From JAPPLB01 sp965208945 (lineage in GTDB: Bacteria > Acidobacteriota > Terriglobia > Bryobacterales > UBA6623): a stretch of DNA of 64,000 bases. A program made the position numbers and the translations under genes. The notes below the pieces were generated by a model. The model was not told the DNA's origin. It saw nothing but the letters and a program-made list of their open reading frames with translations, and searched no databases. Below are positions 19,565 through 29,187 of the stretch, one piece after another. Every line of letters begins with the position of its first letter. Positions within the stretch are counted from its first letter, which is position 1. Location of the stretch: NCBI GenBank assembly GCA_965208945.1, contig OZ242366.1, positions 5,332,001 through 5,396,000 of the forward strand, read 5' to 3'.

Positions 19565-22120
19565 TCACTCATACTGGACAAAAAACGGTGAGGCCCAAGC
19601 GATCTCGGGGTCGCCGGAAGGGTTTTCCGGGTCACGTTGGAAGACCCGGACGTAGTAGTACGTATCACCCGGTTCGGGGCTCATGTCGCGATAGCGTAAG
19701 GATGCCGAGCGGCCGCCGGGACGTTGCGTGAACACGTACTCGCCGTTCTTGACGATGTCGACGCGCAGGATTTCGTCAGGCGCTTCCAAGGAAATCACGA
19801 TCTCGGGCGGAGCACTCATCGAAGCGGAGAACTGCTCTCCGGGCATGTGATCTCCAGCAGTCGCACGCACGACGATTTCATCGCTGGCTCCGAAAGTGCG
19901 CCGCGCAAGCATCGCGTCGAACATCGCATCCCGCGTCAGCTCATCGACCCAAATACCGGCCCAACTGTTATGAGTCGAGCCGTGATCGCTGAATGAAACG
20001 AAACCGTAGACATTGCCTTTGTTCAAGGCGTCCTGTGCGAAGTGGCCGGGGTCGTCGGTTTGCGTTCCGCCCCTCTTCTCGGCAACGGGCATGCGCCAGC
20101 GCTCGTAGCTGCCTCGCGCTCCCTGATAGATCTCAAGCAGGCAATCGAACGGCGCATTGGGCCAGTTCCAATCAGCGAGCGGACCGGCCGCAAAGGTGTG
20201 GGGTACGATGACGCTCTTCTGTCCGGCCTGCTTGAGGACATTGTCGCGCCACCAGGACCACATCGCGGGCGGTTGGTTGTCGGTGGCGGGAGCTTTGCGG
20301 CTGCGGTCGATGCCGCGCATGGGCGCGCCACGCCGCAGAAAGAGAGCATTGCGGTGCCCTCCGGGGCGGGCCATGCTGTGCTCGTATGTGTAGATGCCCC
20401 AGAAGTTCGGCTCGTGAGTCATCACGTCCACGAGCTTCTGCGTGACCCACCATTGATAGTCACGCAGACCGTCGGGCCAGGTTCCGCCCACGACTTCGTT
20501 GTGGTCGCTCGGCCCGACGAAATCAAGCTGCGCCGCGTCGAGGGCGTAACGATACGTATCCTCCGCCGAGCCATCAACATTGCTGTGACCGCGAATATCG
20601 GTATGACGGTGGCAGTCGCCGAGAAGCAGAGTGTAGTGCTTGTCACCCAGAGACATCGTAGCCCGACGGCGGCGCTCGAACCCCTCCGATACCGGCAACA
20701 CCGGGACATGGCTTAGGGTCACATCGCGTGCGGGTCCACCGAAGGTCAATTCCGCCAAGAAAACGTTGTAGTGGAGGGCGTGCTCTTGATCTTTCGGGAG
20801 GTTGTCCGGGGCGCGCAGGTCGCTCGAGTAGATTGCGTTGACGACGCCGTCATTCGCAATCGCGACGGAGGCGCGCTGGGAGTTCCGGCCTGAGCTGTTC
20901 TGGAGCAGCCAGGGTTGTGACCAGCCGGAGGCATCGAGTCTGGTCGTATAAAAGTGATACATCTCATGGGGTTTGGCAATGGTCCAGTGTCGAAAGACGA
21001 GGGTGGGCGTGCCGTTGCCGTCGATTGCGATGGTTGGCAGTTCCGCGAACCGTTCCATGCGTCCCGTGAAGGCATCGGATACGGCGGCGGGTTCGTAGAC
21101 ACGTCCGTGGGCATGGATGCGAACACCGACACTGCGCCGAGCATGCAGTCCCTCACTCCCAACGGCGGAACTGGATGTCGAGAAGTCCTTGCCCCAGTTG
21201 GGTCCGGCTTCGTCAAAGGCAATCCATACACGGTCGGTTTGGTCTACGGCGACAGACGTATGAAAGGAGGCGTTCGGGCTCGAGGTGATGGCCACCGGAT
21301 CGGTTGCCTCCTTACCGTCGAAAGAAGCCAGGAAGACATCGTAAGAGCCGCCGTGATAGCTGTCCCAACTAATCCAGGCGCGGCCGGCGCTATCGAGCGC
21401 GACGGCAGGTTCCCAATCATTCGCGTCACTGGGCGAGATGCGCACCGCCGGCCCCCAGTGTGATTCCGTCAGCCGCTGGGCGTAAATATCCGCTTGGCCG
21501 TTGCGGAACGACTGCCAGACAAGAGTGACGTTGCCGTCGCTGTCGGCCGCCGCACGAACATGGAAGTCGCTGTACCGGGCGCTGGTGACTCTCTCTACAC
21601 GGTCTAATTTGCCCTGGCCGGAGATTCGTGCGACGAAGATTTCAAAGTCGCCGCCCACTTGCGCGGACCAGGCAGCGAGGGCCCCTTCCGGCAACGCCGC
21701 GATGTCGGGAATGTAGTGGTCCCAGTAGCCGTCGTGGATGACAATCGGGCCGCTCCAGTCACCTCCGTCCACGCGCCTCTTGACGACCACGCGGTCGGAT
21801 TCCTTTCCGTCCCACTCGATGTAGATCGCCCAAAGCGTTCCGTCGGGTGAGGCTGTGATGCTGGGCCAGTCTGCGGTCCGTTCCGCGGCGCTCACCCGTG
21901 CGGCGTCTAGTTCGCCGGCAATGTGAGCCGGCGCCAACTCTGCCGTCTGCTTCTGGAATTCGGACGAAATCGAAGAATACACACGGTCCGGTTCGGCGGG
22001 CGGTGGTTGCTCATCGGGACTCTTGACCTGTTCCTTCGAAGCCCTGCAGGATCCCATGACAAAGTACCCGGCAAGGGCCGCCGCCAGCACGACGATAGAG
22101 GATAGGTTTTTCAAGGACAC
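19565..22120 (-). CDS. DUF3604 lipoprotein with N-terminal beta-propeller-like region
   Basis: An 851-residue exported protein. A signal peptide ends in the lipobox VMGSC (about residue 24). Residues ~70-470 form repeated blades (WPSITASPDGTLWAIYIEW, WEPAVALDSAGRAWISWDSY, FHTSVAVDQTDRVWIAFDE) like a sialidase/BNR propeller. The C-terminal ~350 residues are a DUF3604 domain with a PHP-like metal motif GDCHRHTDIRGHSN, FVGPSDHNE, a YEHS motif and IVPHTFA. The start is GTG. The C-terminal domain is probably a metal-dependent hydrolase facing the periplasm or cell surface; the substrate is unknown. It converges on glgC with a 34-base gap and is divergent from the downstream dehydratase. Confidence 0.82.
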   Translation of the reverse strand: MSLKNLSSIVVLAAALAGYFVMGSCRASKEQVKSPDEQPPPAEPDRVYSSISSEFQKQTAELAPAHIAGELDAARVSAAERTADWPSITASPDGTLWAIYIEWDGKESDRVVVKRRVDGGDWSGPIVIHDGYWDHYIPDIAALPEGALAAWSAQVGGDFEIFVARISGQGKLDRVERVTSARYSDFHVRAAADSDGNVTLVWQSFRNGQADIYAQRLTESHWGPAVRISPSDANDWEPAVALDSAGRAWISWDSYHGGSYDVFLASFDGKEATDPVAITSSPNASFHTSVAVDQTDRVWIAFDEAGPNWGKDFSTSSSAVGSEGLHARRSVGVRIHAHGRVYEPAAVSDAFTGRMERFAELPTIAIDGNGTPTLVFRHWTIAKPHEMYHFYTTRLDASGWSQPWLLQNSSGRNSQRASVAIANDGVVNAIYSSDLRAPDNLPKDQEHALHYNVFLAELTFGGPARDVTLSHVPVLPVSEGFERRRRATMSLGDKHYTLLLGDCHRHTDIRGHSNVDGSAEDTYRYALDAAQLDFVGPSDHNEVVGGTWPDGLRDYQWWVTQKLVDVMTHEPNFWGIYTYEHSMARPGGHRNALFLRRGAPMRGIDRSRKAPATDNQPPAMWSWWRDNVLKQAGQKSVIVPHTFAAGPLADWNWPNAPFDCLLEIYQGARGSYERWRMPVAEKRGGTQTDDPGHFAQDALNKGNVYGFVSFSDHGSTHNSWAGIWVDELTRDAMFDAMLARRTFGASDEIVVRATAGDHMPGEQFSASMSAPPEIVISLEAPDEILRVDIVKNGEYVFTQRPGGRSASLRYRDMSPEPGDTYYYVRVFQRDPENPSGDPEIAWASPFFVQYE

Positions 22121-22174
22121 GCCGAATTATATCTCTCAACTTCTCATGCAACCGCTTCCGGGATACTCTTAAAC

Positions 22175-24163
22175 ATGCCGAACAAGATCTTTCCCGCGGG
22201 AGACTCCTCACTCTATGAGATTCTGACCAAGGCCGAGGGGCCGAAGGGCACACTGCCGCTGACGGCGGATATGCTCCGCAATCGGCCCAGCGGCGACATC
22301 TTCGGTTGGACCCAGGCGGCGGGCATGGGTTGGGACCCCTCGAAGCTCGGCTCCAAGGAATTCCTCATCCTCAGCACGCAAGGCGGCATCCGCGCCCCGG
22401 ACGGCCGCCCGATCGCTCTGGGGTATCACACCGGCCATTACGAAGTGGGTCTGCTGATGCAGGAAGCCGCTGTTGAGTTGACATCGCAGGGCGCCATCCC
22501 GTTCGCCGGATTCTGCAGCGACCCATGCGACGGCCGCACGCAGGGGACGACGGGCATGATGGATAGTCTTCCCTACCGCAACGACGCGGCGCAGGTATTG
22601 CGCCGGTTGATTCGATCGCTGCCGACGCGACGCGGCGTGATCGGGGTCGCGACCTGTGACAAGGGCTTGCCGGCGATGATGATCGCGCTCGCTTCAATGA
22701 GCGACCTGCCGACGATGCTGGTCCCGGGCGGGGTCACGCTTCCGGCGAGCGACGGCGAAGACGCCGGAAAGGTGCAGTCGATTGGAGCGCGTTTCTCGCA
22801 CGGCGAGTTAACGCTGGGGGAGGCCCAGGAACTCGGTTGTCGTGCCTGTGGGTCTCCGGGAGGAGGTTGCCAATTCCTGGGCACGGCTGCGACTTCGCAA
22901 GTCGTCAGCGAAGCGTTGGGGCTCTCGCTCCCCCATACAGCCCTCGCGCCTTCGGGACAGCCGATCTGGAAAGATGCGGCTCGACGTTCAGCGAGGGCCA
23001 TCATGGAGATGGAGGCACGCAGGCTGACCACAAAGAACATTGTGACCGACGACGCCGTCCAGAATGCGATGACGGTGCACGCTGCCTTTGGAGGTTCCAC
23101 CAACCTCCTGCTGCATTTGCCTGCTGTCACCTACGCAGCGGGATTGCGTCGTCCGGGGGTCGACGACTGGACGGAAGTGAATCGCAGCACGCCGCGGCTG
23201 GTTGATGTGCTGCCCAACGGCCCGCGCATGCACCCTACCGTTCAGGTATTCCTCGCGGGCGGTGTGCCGGAAGTCATGTTGCATCTCCGGAAGTTGGGCC
23301 TGCTCGCGACCAACGTGATCACAGCAACGGGAGAGACCCTCGATGCCGTTCTCGATTCCTGGAAAATCAGCGAGCGGCGAACAGCAATGCGGCGGCATCT
23401 GAGAGAAACGGACGGTATCGATCCGGAAGACGTGATCATGCCCCCGGACAAGGCTCGCGCCGAGGGACTCACCAGCACGATCACCTTCTGCCGCGGAAAC
23501 CTCGCTCCCGAAGGTTCCGTTGTCAAGAGCACTGCCATTGATCCGAGCGTGATTGATGCCGACGGCGTTTTCCGCATGACGGGTCCCGCCCGCATCTTCC
23601 ACCGCGAATCGGATGCCATGGAGGCGATTAAGGCCGGTCGGATTCGTGAGGGCGACATCATGGTCCTCACATGCGCCGGGCCGATGGGTTCGGGGATGGA
23701 GGAGATTTACCAGATCACGTCCGCCCTGAAATTCCTCACCTTCGGAAAACAGGTTGCCGTGATCACCGATGCGCGGTTCTCCGGGGTTTCCACCGGAGCC
23801 TGTATCGGCCATGTCGGTCCGGAGGCGCTTGCCGGCGGTCCGATCGGCAAGGTGCGCGAAGGCGATTCGATTCAGATCATCATCGACCGCAATACGCTCG
23901 AAGGAACGATCGACCTTGTCGGTGAGAAGGACAGTGCGGGGTCAGGGCCAGAAGTCGGTGAGCGCCTTCTCGAAACCAGGGGCACTCCCGACCATCTGTC
24001 TCCCCATCCCGATCTGCCCGAAGACACCCGCCTCTGGGCAGCCTTGCAGGCGGTGAGCGGGGGCGCCTGGGGCGGATGTGTTTTCGACGTGGACGCGATT
24101 GTCGGAGCGATTCATCAGTCGGAAGGCCTGCAGCGTCCTACGTCATTGAGTTCCGGCCGCTGA
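22175..24163 (+). CDS. Sugar-acid dehydratase, YjhG/YagF family (D-xylonate dehydratase-like)
   Basis: A 662-residue IlvD/Edd-superfamily dehydratase. Its whole length reads like the YjhG/YagF subfamily, which dehydrates D-xylonate and related aldonates to 2-keto-3-deoxy acids: LPLTADMLRNRPSGDIFG, SDPCDGRTQGTTGMMDSLPYRND, GVATCDKGLPA, CRACGSPGGGCQFLGTA, MTVHAAFGGSTNLLLHLPA and VITDARFSGVSTGACIGHVGPEALAGGPIG. Three cysteines (SDPCDG, ATCDKG, GGCQF) fit the iron-sulfur cluster. Biosynthetic IlvD enzymes are shorter (~560 residues). No xylose or aldonate pathway gene is adjacent. Confidence 0.88.
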   Translation: MPNKIFPAGDSSLYEILTKAEGPKGTLPLTADMLRNRPSGDIFGWTQAAGMGWDPSKLGSKEFLILSTQGGIRAPDGRPIALGYHTGHYEVGLLMQEAAVELTSQGAIPFAGFCSDPCDGRTQGTTGMMDSLPYRNDAAQVLRRLIRSLPTRRGVIGVATCDKGLPAMMIALASMSDLPTMLVPGGVTLPASDGEDAGKVQSIGARFSHGELTLGEAQELGCRACGSPGGGCQFLGTAATSQVVSEALGLSLPHTALAPSGQPIWKDAARRSARAIMEMEARRLTTKNIVTDDAVQNAMTVHAAFGGSTNLLLHLPAVTYAAGLRRPGVDDWTEVNRSTPRLVDVLPNGPRMHPTVQVFLAGGVPEVMLHLRKLGLLATNVITATGETLDAVLDSWKISERRTAMRRHLRETDGIDPEDVIMPPDKARAEGLTSTITFCRGNLAPEGSVVKSTAIDPSVIDADGVFRMTGPARIFHRESDAMEAIKAGRIREGDIMVLTCAGPMGSGMEEIYQITSALKFLTFGKQVAVITDARFSGVSTGACIGHVGPEALAGGPIGKVREGDSIQIIIDRNTLEGTIDLVGEKDSAGSGPEVGERLLETRGTPDHLSPHPDLPEDTRLWAALQAVSGGAWGGCVFDVDAIVGAIHQSEGLQRPTSLSSGR

Positions 24164-25185
24164 AGCGTCACCTGCTGAACACAGGATATCCGGTTGTCTT
24201 GTTCATGCTGACCGAGCTGCTTGCCTGCGCCGGGCATAATGGGCGCGCGCAGCCTTGTAGCCGGTCAATCAGTCGGACTTGACAACCAGCGTCATCGCCG
24301 CGAGCTGCGCGAGCGTCCTCTCGCGCCAGCGACCGAAGATCCCTTCACTGTCCAGCCCGAAGAGGCTTTGAAGCTGTTGCGTCTGGCCCTCGAACGCTTG
24401 AAGCCGGCTCGGCGCTGCAGTTTGCGGTGCGTCGTTTGCGCCGCCAGCGCTTCATCGTGGTAATCCACGTAGGGAATCGTCACTCGCAACGGATCGAGTT
24501 GCTTGATCAGACTAAGCAACTCAGTCGCCAGAGGGGTTTCCGGAGGTCCGGCCCGAGGCTCTTCGGACTGCAGGATCGGCGCTACTGCTGAAGACACGCC
24601 GGCTTCCGCGCCCATCGCCAGCGCGGGAAAAACCCAAGCTGCAAACCAGCAACCGAGAAGAGGGATTGAAACCCGCTTAGCCGCCGTGAACCTTCGCACT
24701 GCATTAGATACTACACCATGCCTGCAGAGTACGATAGTGGATGTTACGCGATCCAGCGGCGATGGGCGACGGCCGCAGCTCGCTTTTTTGACACAAAGTG
24801 ACACTCGTGAACGGCTGCACTGTCGCGTTGTTCCATATATTGAAGAGAAGAATCCGCCCGTTCATCAGCCTGTAACGTTCAGCGTGGCCCCGTTCAAGAT
24901 CATTTATCTCTCAATCACCAAGCACTTCCAAGAGCCGGAGCAGGTTGTCGAGACGCAGGCGGCCCGGTGTCTCGAACAGGTCACAAGTCCGGCTGAAGCC
25001 TTGTGGAAACGCGGTTCACGAGTGTTGCCGTTGTTGGAGAGTTTACTCACACGCCGGATGTAGACAAAGGAGAGGTTCGGCTACAATGAGGGCTTGCCGT
25101 GAGGTGACACGCACGGCGTGAAACTACCCGGATTGACAGTGCGTATCTTCTTCATGAACGCAGCCAGACGAGGAATCGAGCAAGT
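24164..25185. other. 1-kb gap between dehydratase and bamA
   Basis: Apart from one doubtful minus-strand frame (24292-24699, listed separately) nothing is recognised. Overlapping plus-strand frames, such as 24503-25063, have no domain, no ribosome binding site and no biased composition. The stretch 24900-25070 is of ordinary GC content. A TTGACA at 25134-25139 sits about 50 bases before the bamA start and may be part of its promoter, but no good -10 box follows at the right distance. Confidence 0.4.
24292..24699 (-). CDS. Possible small secreted protein, unrecognised
   Basis: A 135-codon frame that starts with a good signal peptide if read from the GTG at 24699: basic n-region RRFTAAKRV, hydrophobic IPLLGCWFAAWVFPALA and a cleavage-like AMGAEA. 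Residues ~50-80 (ATELLSLIKQLDPLRVTIPYVDYHDEAL) look protein-like. The Arg/Ser-rich tail after LQRRAGFK looks out of frame, so the gene may be frameshifted or spurious. No family recognised and no clear ribosome binding site. Confidence 0.3.
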   Translation of the reverse strand: MRRFTAAKRVSIPLLGCWFAAWVFPALAMGAEAGVSSAVAPILQSEEPRAGPPETPLATELLSLIKQLDPLRVTIPYVDYHDEALAAQTTHRKLQRRAGFKRSRARRNSFKASSGWTVKGSSVAGARGRSRSSRR

Positions 25186-28100
25186 ATGATAGGCCGCCGA
25201 GTCCGGCGCCCGGTCTTCGTTGGGTCTCTTCTGTTGGCGCTATTCGGGTTCGCCGCAAGCCCCCTCGCGGGGCAAACAGGCCTCGACAGCATCGATTCCC
25301 ATTCGAACTTCCCACCGCCCTATCTCCGCACCACATCGGTGACAGAGGACGTTCCTGTCGGGGAAAGCGCGACTTGGCTGCTCGCGCAGCAGGGCGAACC
25401 CCAGAAGAAGCCATCCCCTTTTGAAGAGGTCCCTGATGCTCAGCAACAGCGGCCGGCTTCTCCGTTCGAGGACGTGCCTGATGCTCCGCCCGAAGGACAG
25501 CGGCCGGCCTCGCCTTTTGAAGACATTCCCACTGAAGAGGGACCACCCGTACCGATCGCTCCTCGAGGCGATATTATCGAGTCCATCCAGTTTCGCGGCA
25601 CGCGGCGGATCCCCAGAGACGGGCTGCTGGCCCGCATCTTCAGCAAACCGGGAGACCTGGTCGACCAGGAAATCCTCCTTCGCGACTACATGGTGCTGTG
25701 GAACACAGGCTATTTCGACGACTTGCGATTGGAGTTGGAAGACGGCGAGCAGGGCAAGGTTGTCCGTTTCGTCGCGGTCGAGCGCCGGGTGATACGCAGC
25801 ATCAAGTACGAGGGTGTCAAATCGGCTTCCGTCTCGGACATCCTGGAGCGCTTTAAGGAGCGCCGCGTCGGGCTCAGCGTCGAATCGCGTTATGACCCCA
25901 CCCGCGTGCAGCGAGCAGTGATCGTGCTGCAAGAACTACTCGGAGAGAGGGGTCGCCAATACGCTGACATTCAACCTCAGGTTTCTCAGATTCCGCCCTC
26001 CTCGGTCGAAGTCATCTTCAACGTGACGGAAGGCCCGAAAGTGAAGGTCGGCAAGATTTTTGTCGAGGACAACGAAGTGATGTCCAACAAGCGGGTGCGA
26101 AAGGCCATGAAGAACCTGTACCCGATGGGCTTACCGCGCAGCATCATCTTCGAACGACTCTTCAGAAAGACCTTTGACATCCGCAAGCTCGAGGAAGACA
26201 AGGAACGCGTTCGGAACATGTATCAGGAGCGGGGCCATTTCAAAGCCACGGTGACCCGTCATGATCTGGAAATGCGGGATCAGAAGGGCCGCAAGCTGTT
26301 CCCGTTCCCCCTGATCTTCAAGAAAAAGGGCAAGCGGGCGGACGTCACCGTCCACATGGATGAGGGCGCAGAGTACCGCCTCGGCAAGCTGAGCTTCACC
26401 GATGTCGAGTTGTTCCGCGATCCGACAGTCCTTGAAAACGTCTTCAAGATGGATGCGAATGACATCTTCGACATCAAGAAGCTGCGGGAAGGTCTCGACA
26501 ACCTCAAAAAGCTCTACGGCGAGTTCGGTTACATCGACTTCGTCGCCGAGCCGAACTTCGAATTCCGTGATGACGAGAACCCGCCGAAAGTGGATCTCAA
26601 CTTGGCCGTCGACGAAGGCAAGCAATTCTTTGTGCGCCGGATCAATTTCTCGGGGAATACCTCGACCAGAGACAAGGTTATCCGCCGCGAGCTTCTGCTC
26701 GACGAAGGGGACATGTTCAATACCCGTGTCTGGGACCTGAGCATCCTGCGCCTGAATCAGCTCGGCTATTTCGAGCCGCTCAAAGAAGAAGAGGCAACGG
26801 ATATTCGCCGAGATACACGCCAGGGCCTAGTCGACTTGACACTCAATGTCAAAGAACGCGGCAAGAACACCGTCAGCCTGAATGGCGGCGTATCCGGGTT
26901 TGCTGGAAGCTTTATCGGTTTCGGGTATGCGACCAACAACTTCCTCGGGCTAGGTGAAACTCTGAGTTTCGACGCACAGCTCGGAAGCCGGCAACGCGCG
27001 CTTACCTTCGGCTTCACCGAACCCTATCTGTTCAACCGACCCATACAGGCCGGATTCACCGTCTTTACGAGCCGTTTCAACTTCAACCAGGGACGTGAGG
27101 CATCCATTTTTTCAGGCGCGAACCTGATCCCGCTCTTCAACCAGCTCGGACGCGACAACTACCTCGACTTCCGTCAAAACACGACCGGCTTCACAACGTT
27201 CGTAAGCTATCCGCTGAAGAACTTCAACCGCTTGAGCCTCACCTATCGCTTGCAGAGAGACGATCTGACCACGTTCAGCAAAGCGGCCGACAATCTGTTC
27301 CGTTTCCAAAACTTCCTGGGCGTGTCGGGGCCGAACTCTCTCGAGGGCATTACTACCAGTGAAATCGTTCCCGGGTTTTTCCACAACACGGTGAACCACC
27401 CGATCACGCCGTCAGGAGGCAAGAGCTTGTTCGCCAGTATCGGTATCGCCGGCTTCGGCGGCAATACCAACTTCCTGGCGCCGACGGTCGAGGGGAAATA
27501 CTTCAAGTCGGTCGGCACCAGAGGCCACGTGATTGGCATGCGGATGCTGCTCTCCTTTCTCACCGGGTATGGCGGCAAGGTGCCTCCGCCGTTCCGGCGT
27601 TCCTACATGGGGGGCGAGACCGATATCCGCGGTTTCGAGATCTTCGGCATCATCCCGATGGTATGGATCCCTGACACGGCCACCGTGCCGATTCTCAATG
27701 ACAACGGCACGCCTCGAACACAGGTGTTGCTCGTCGAAGGCGTGGAACGCGAGGTTCCTCAGTTCACCACGGTTCCCGTATTCCGGCTTTCGTTTCCCGG
27801 CGGCGATACCCGCATGGTCTATAACTTCGAATACCGCATCCCGCTGTTCGGACCCGTTACCCTAGCCCCCTTCTTCGACTTGGGTTTCAACCGTATTCTT
27901 CTGAAGGACCAGGTACGGCTCAACGAAGATCGAGCCGCCGAACTGAATGCGATGTTTCCCCATGCCGGCATCGACCGGTCGATCCGCGTGATCCCCCAGT
28001 CACAGGCGCTCCGCGCCTCGACGGGTGTGGAGCTGCAAGTGATGATGCCGGTCGTGCAGGCCCCATTCCGTTTCTATTGGGCTTACAATCCGTTACGCGT

Positions 28101-28251
28101 GGAGACCTTCCTGCAGCCTCCCATCGTGGCGGATCGGTCATTCTTCCCGAATCGGACTTCTTTCGTTGACGGCGTCACGCGGTTCGGCCGCGCCTTGCCG
28201 TTCTTCGAGAAGCCCAGGATATTCCGCTTTACTGTAAGCCGCACATTCTGA
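25186..28251 (+). CDS. bamA: Outer-membrane protein assembly factor BamA
   Basis: A 1021-residue Omp85 protein, the central subunit of the BAM complex. It has a signal peptide (LLALFGFAASPLAGQ), then an unusual ~110-residue N-terminal extension containing three copies of an SPFE(E/D)(V/I)P motif (about residues 77-118). Five POTRA-like units follow (IIESIQFRGTRRIPRDGLLARI, VIRSIKYEGVKSASVSDIL, KVGKIFVEDNEVMSNKRVRKAM, YRLGKLSFTDVELF, FFVRRINFSGNTSTRDKVIRREL). The barrel has the lid-lock motif RRSYMGGETDIRGFEI, and the C-terminus FRFTVSRTF ends in Phe. It is followed by ompH, the classical bamA-skp arrangement. Confidence 0.94.
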   Translation: MIGRRVRRPVFVGSLLLALFGFAASPLAGQTGLDSIDSHSNFPPPYLRTTSVTEDVPVGESATWLLAQQGEPQKKPSPFEEVPDAQQQRPASPFEDVPDAPPEGQRPASPFEDIPTEEGPPVPIAPRGDIIESIQFRGTRRIPRDGLLARIFSKPGDLVDQEILLRDYMVLWNTGYFDDLRLELEDGEQGKVVRFVAVERRVIRSIKYEGVKSASVSDILERFKERRVGLSVESRYDPTRVQRAVIVLQELLGERGRQYADIQPQVSQIPPSSVEVIFNVTEGPKVKVGKIFVEDNEVMSNKRVRKAMKNLYPMGLPRSIIFERLFRKTFDIRKLEEDKERVRNMYQERGHFKATVTRHDLEMRDQKGRKLFPFPLIFKKKGKRADVTVHMDEGAEYRLGKLSFTDVELFRDPTVLENVFKMDANDIFDIKKLREGLDNLKKLYGEFGYIDFVAEPNFEFRDDENPPKVDLNLAVDEGKQFFVRRINFSGNTSTRDKVIRRELLLDEGDMFNTRVWDLSILRLNQLGYFEPLKEEEATDIRRDTRQGLVDLTLNVKERGKNTVSLNGGVSGFAGSFIGFGYATNNFLGLGETLSFDAQLGSRQRALTFGFTEPYLFNRPIQAGFTVFTSRFNFNQGREASIFSGANLIPLFNQLGRDNYLDFRQNTTGFTTFVSYPLKNFNRLSLTYRLQRDDLTTFSKAADNLFRFQNFLGVSGPNSLEGITTSEIVPGFFHNTVNHPITPSGGKSLFASIGIAGFGGNTNFLAPTVEGKYFKSVGTRGHVIGMRMLLSFLTGYGGKVPPPFRRSYMGGETDIRGFEIFGIIPMVWIPDTATVPILNDNGTPRTQVLLVEGVEREVPQFTTVPVFRLSFPGGDTRMVYNFEYRIPLFGPVTLAPFFDLGFNRILLKDQVRLNEDRAAELNAMFPHAGIDRSIRVIPQSQALRASTGVELQVMMPVVQAPFRFYWAYNPLRVETFLQPPIVADRSFFPNRTSFVDGVTRFGRALPFFEKPRIFRFTVSRTF

Positions 28252-28318
28252 AGGCGGAGTGTGTGCGCTCCTGTGCTAGACTGAAGGCGCTGTCGCGCCA
28301 ACTGAAACGAGGTTGAAT

Positions 28319-28900
28319 ATGATCCGTCGATCGGTTTTTATGGCTTTCCTGGCCGTCGCAGCCACCCTGACGGCCCAAGGCCAGAATACGGGTAGCACGC
28401 GCATTGCATTGGTCAGTCTTCAAGAAACCATTACGCGCACTCAGGAAGGTCAGCAACGTACCCAGCAGCTTCGCGCAAAGTACAAACCCGAGGAAGACAA
28501 TATCAAAACCAAGCAAGCTGAGATCGGAAGGCTGCAGAACCAGTTGGCCGAAGGCAGCAACATCATGAGCGACGCCGCGAAGCGGAAGCTGCAACGCAGC
28601 ATCGAGACAAAACGCCGCGAGGCGCAACGGGCCGTGGAAGATGCCGAAGCCGCTTTTCAAAAGGAAGTCCAGGCCCTTCAACAAGATCTCTATGGCAAGG
28701 TGCGGGTGATCATTCGCGACTACATGATAGAGAAGGACTATTCCCTGATTCTGGATATCTCCAACCCGCAGACGCCCGTTGTCGACGCCAAGACCGAACT
28801 CCTGATCACCAACGACATCATCGAACGGTATGACCAAAAGCATCCGGTCACCGCTGCAACGAGCTCTTCGGCCGCACCGGCGGCGGCCGCGCAAGACTGA
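28319..28900 (+). CDS. skp: OmpH/Skp family periplasmic chaperone
   Basis: A 193-residue Skp-like holdase for unfolded outer-membrane proteins. Signal peptide (MAFLAVAATLTAQGQ), then the typical TRIALVSLQETITRTQEGQQ start. A long charged alpha-helical hairpin (residues ~45-125, rich in K/E/Q) follows, then the closing strand-helix VRVIIRDYMIEKDYSLILDISNPQTPVVDAKTELLITNDII. The ATG at 28319 is chosen because GAGG at 28309-28312 lies six bases upstream; a TTG at 28313 overlaps that site. It lies 67 bases after bamA and is followed directly by a terminator-like hairpin. Confidence 0.9.
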   Translation: MIRRSVFMAFLAVAATLTAQGQNTGSTRIALVSLQETITRTQEGQQRTQQLRAKYKPEEDNIKTKQAEIGRLQNQLAEGSNIMSDAAKRKLQRSIETKRREAQRAVEDAEAAFQKEVQALQQDLYGKVRVIIRDYMIEKDYSLILDISNPQTPVVDAKTELLITNDIIERYDQKHPVTAATSSSAAPAAAAQD

Positions 28901-28903
28901 CTT

Positions 28904-28926
28904 GGAGCCAGCTGGTTCCCTTTTTC
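28904..28926 (+). terminator. Intrinsic terminator after bamA-skp
   Basis: Four bases after the skp stop, GGAGCC-AGCT-GGTTCC forms a six-pair stem (one G-U) with a four-base loop, followed by CTTTTTCTC. The stem is short but the position and T-tract fit a Rho-independent terminator ending the bamA-skp transcript. Confidence 0.6.
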
Positions 28927-29187
28927 TCAAAAACTCGATCTTTCCGGATTCGTCTCTGACCGAAGCCCTGTGCGAACACGGAGAGCCGCAAGTCTACCTC
29001 GACGGAGCTTGGCGGCCTTCATGCAAGCAGCGAAACGGCCCAAAACACCAAACCTTTGCATCTCGGGGACATCGCACCACGTACTCCTCCACATTGATGT
29101 CGCACATTCGCGCCCTGATTCCCGTCAGCAGGTGCCCTTTCTGCTGCAGAAAGGACGCGACTACGCAAGAATAGTTCAAGGCATCGC

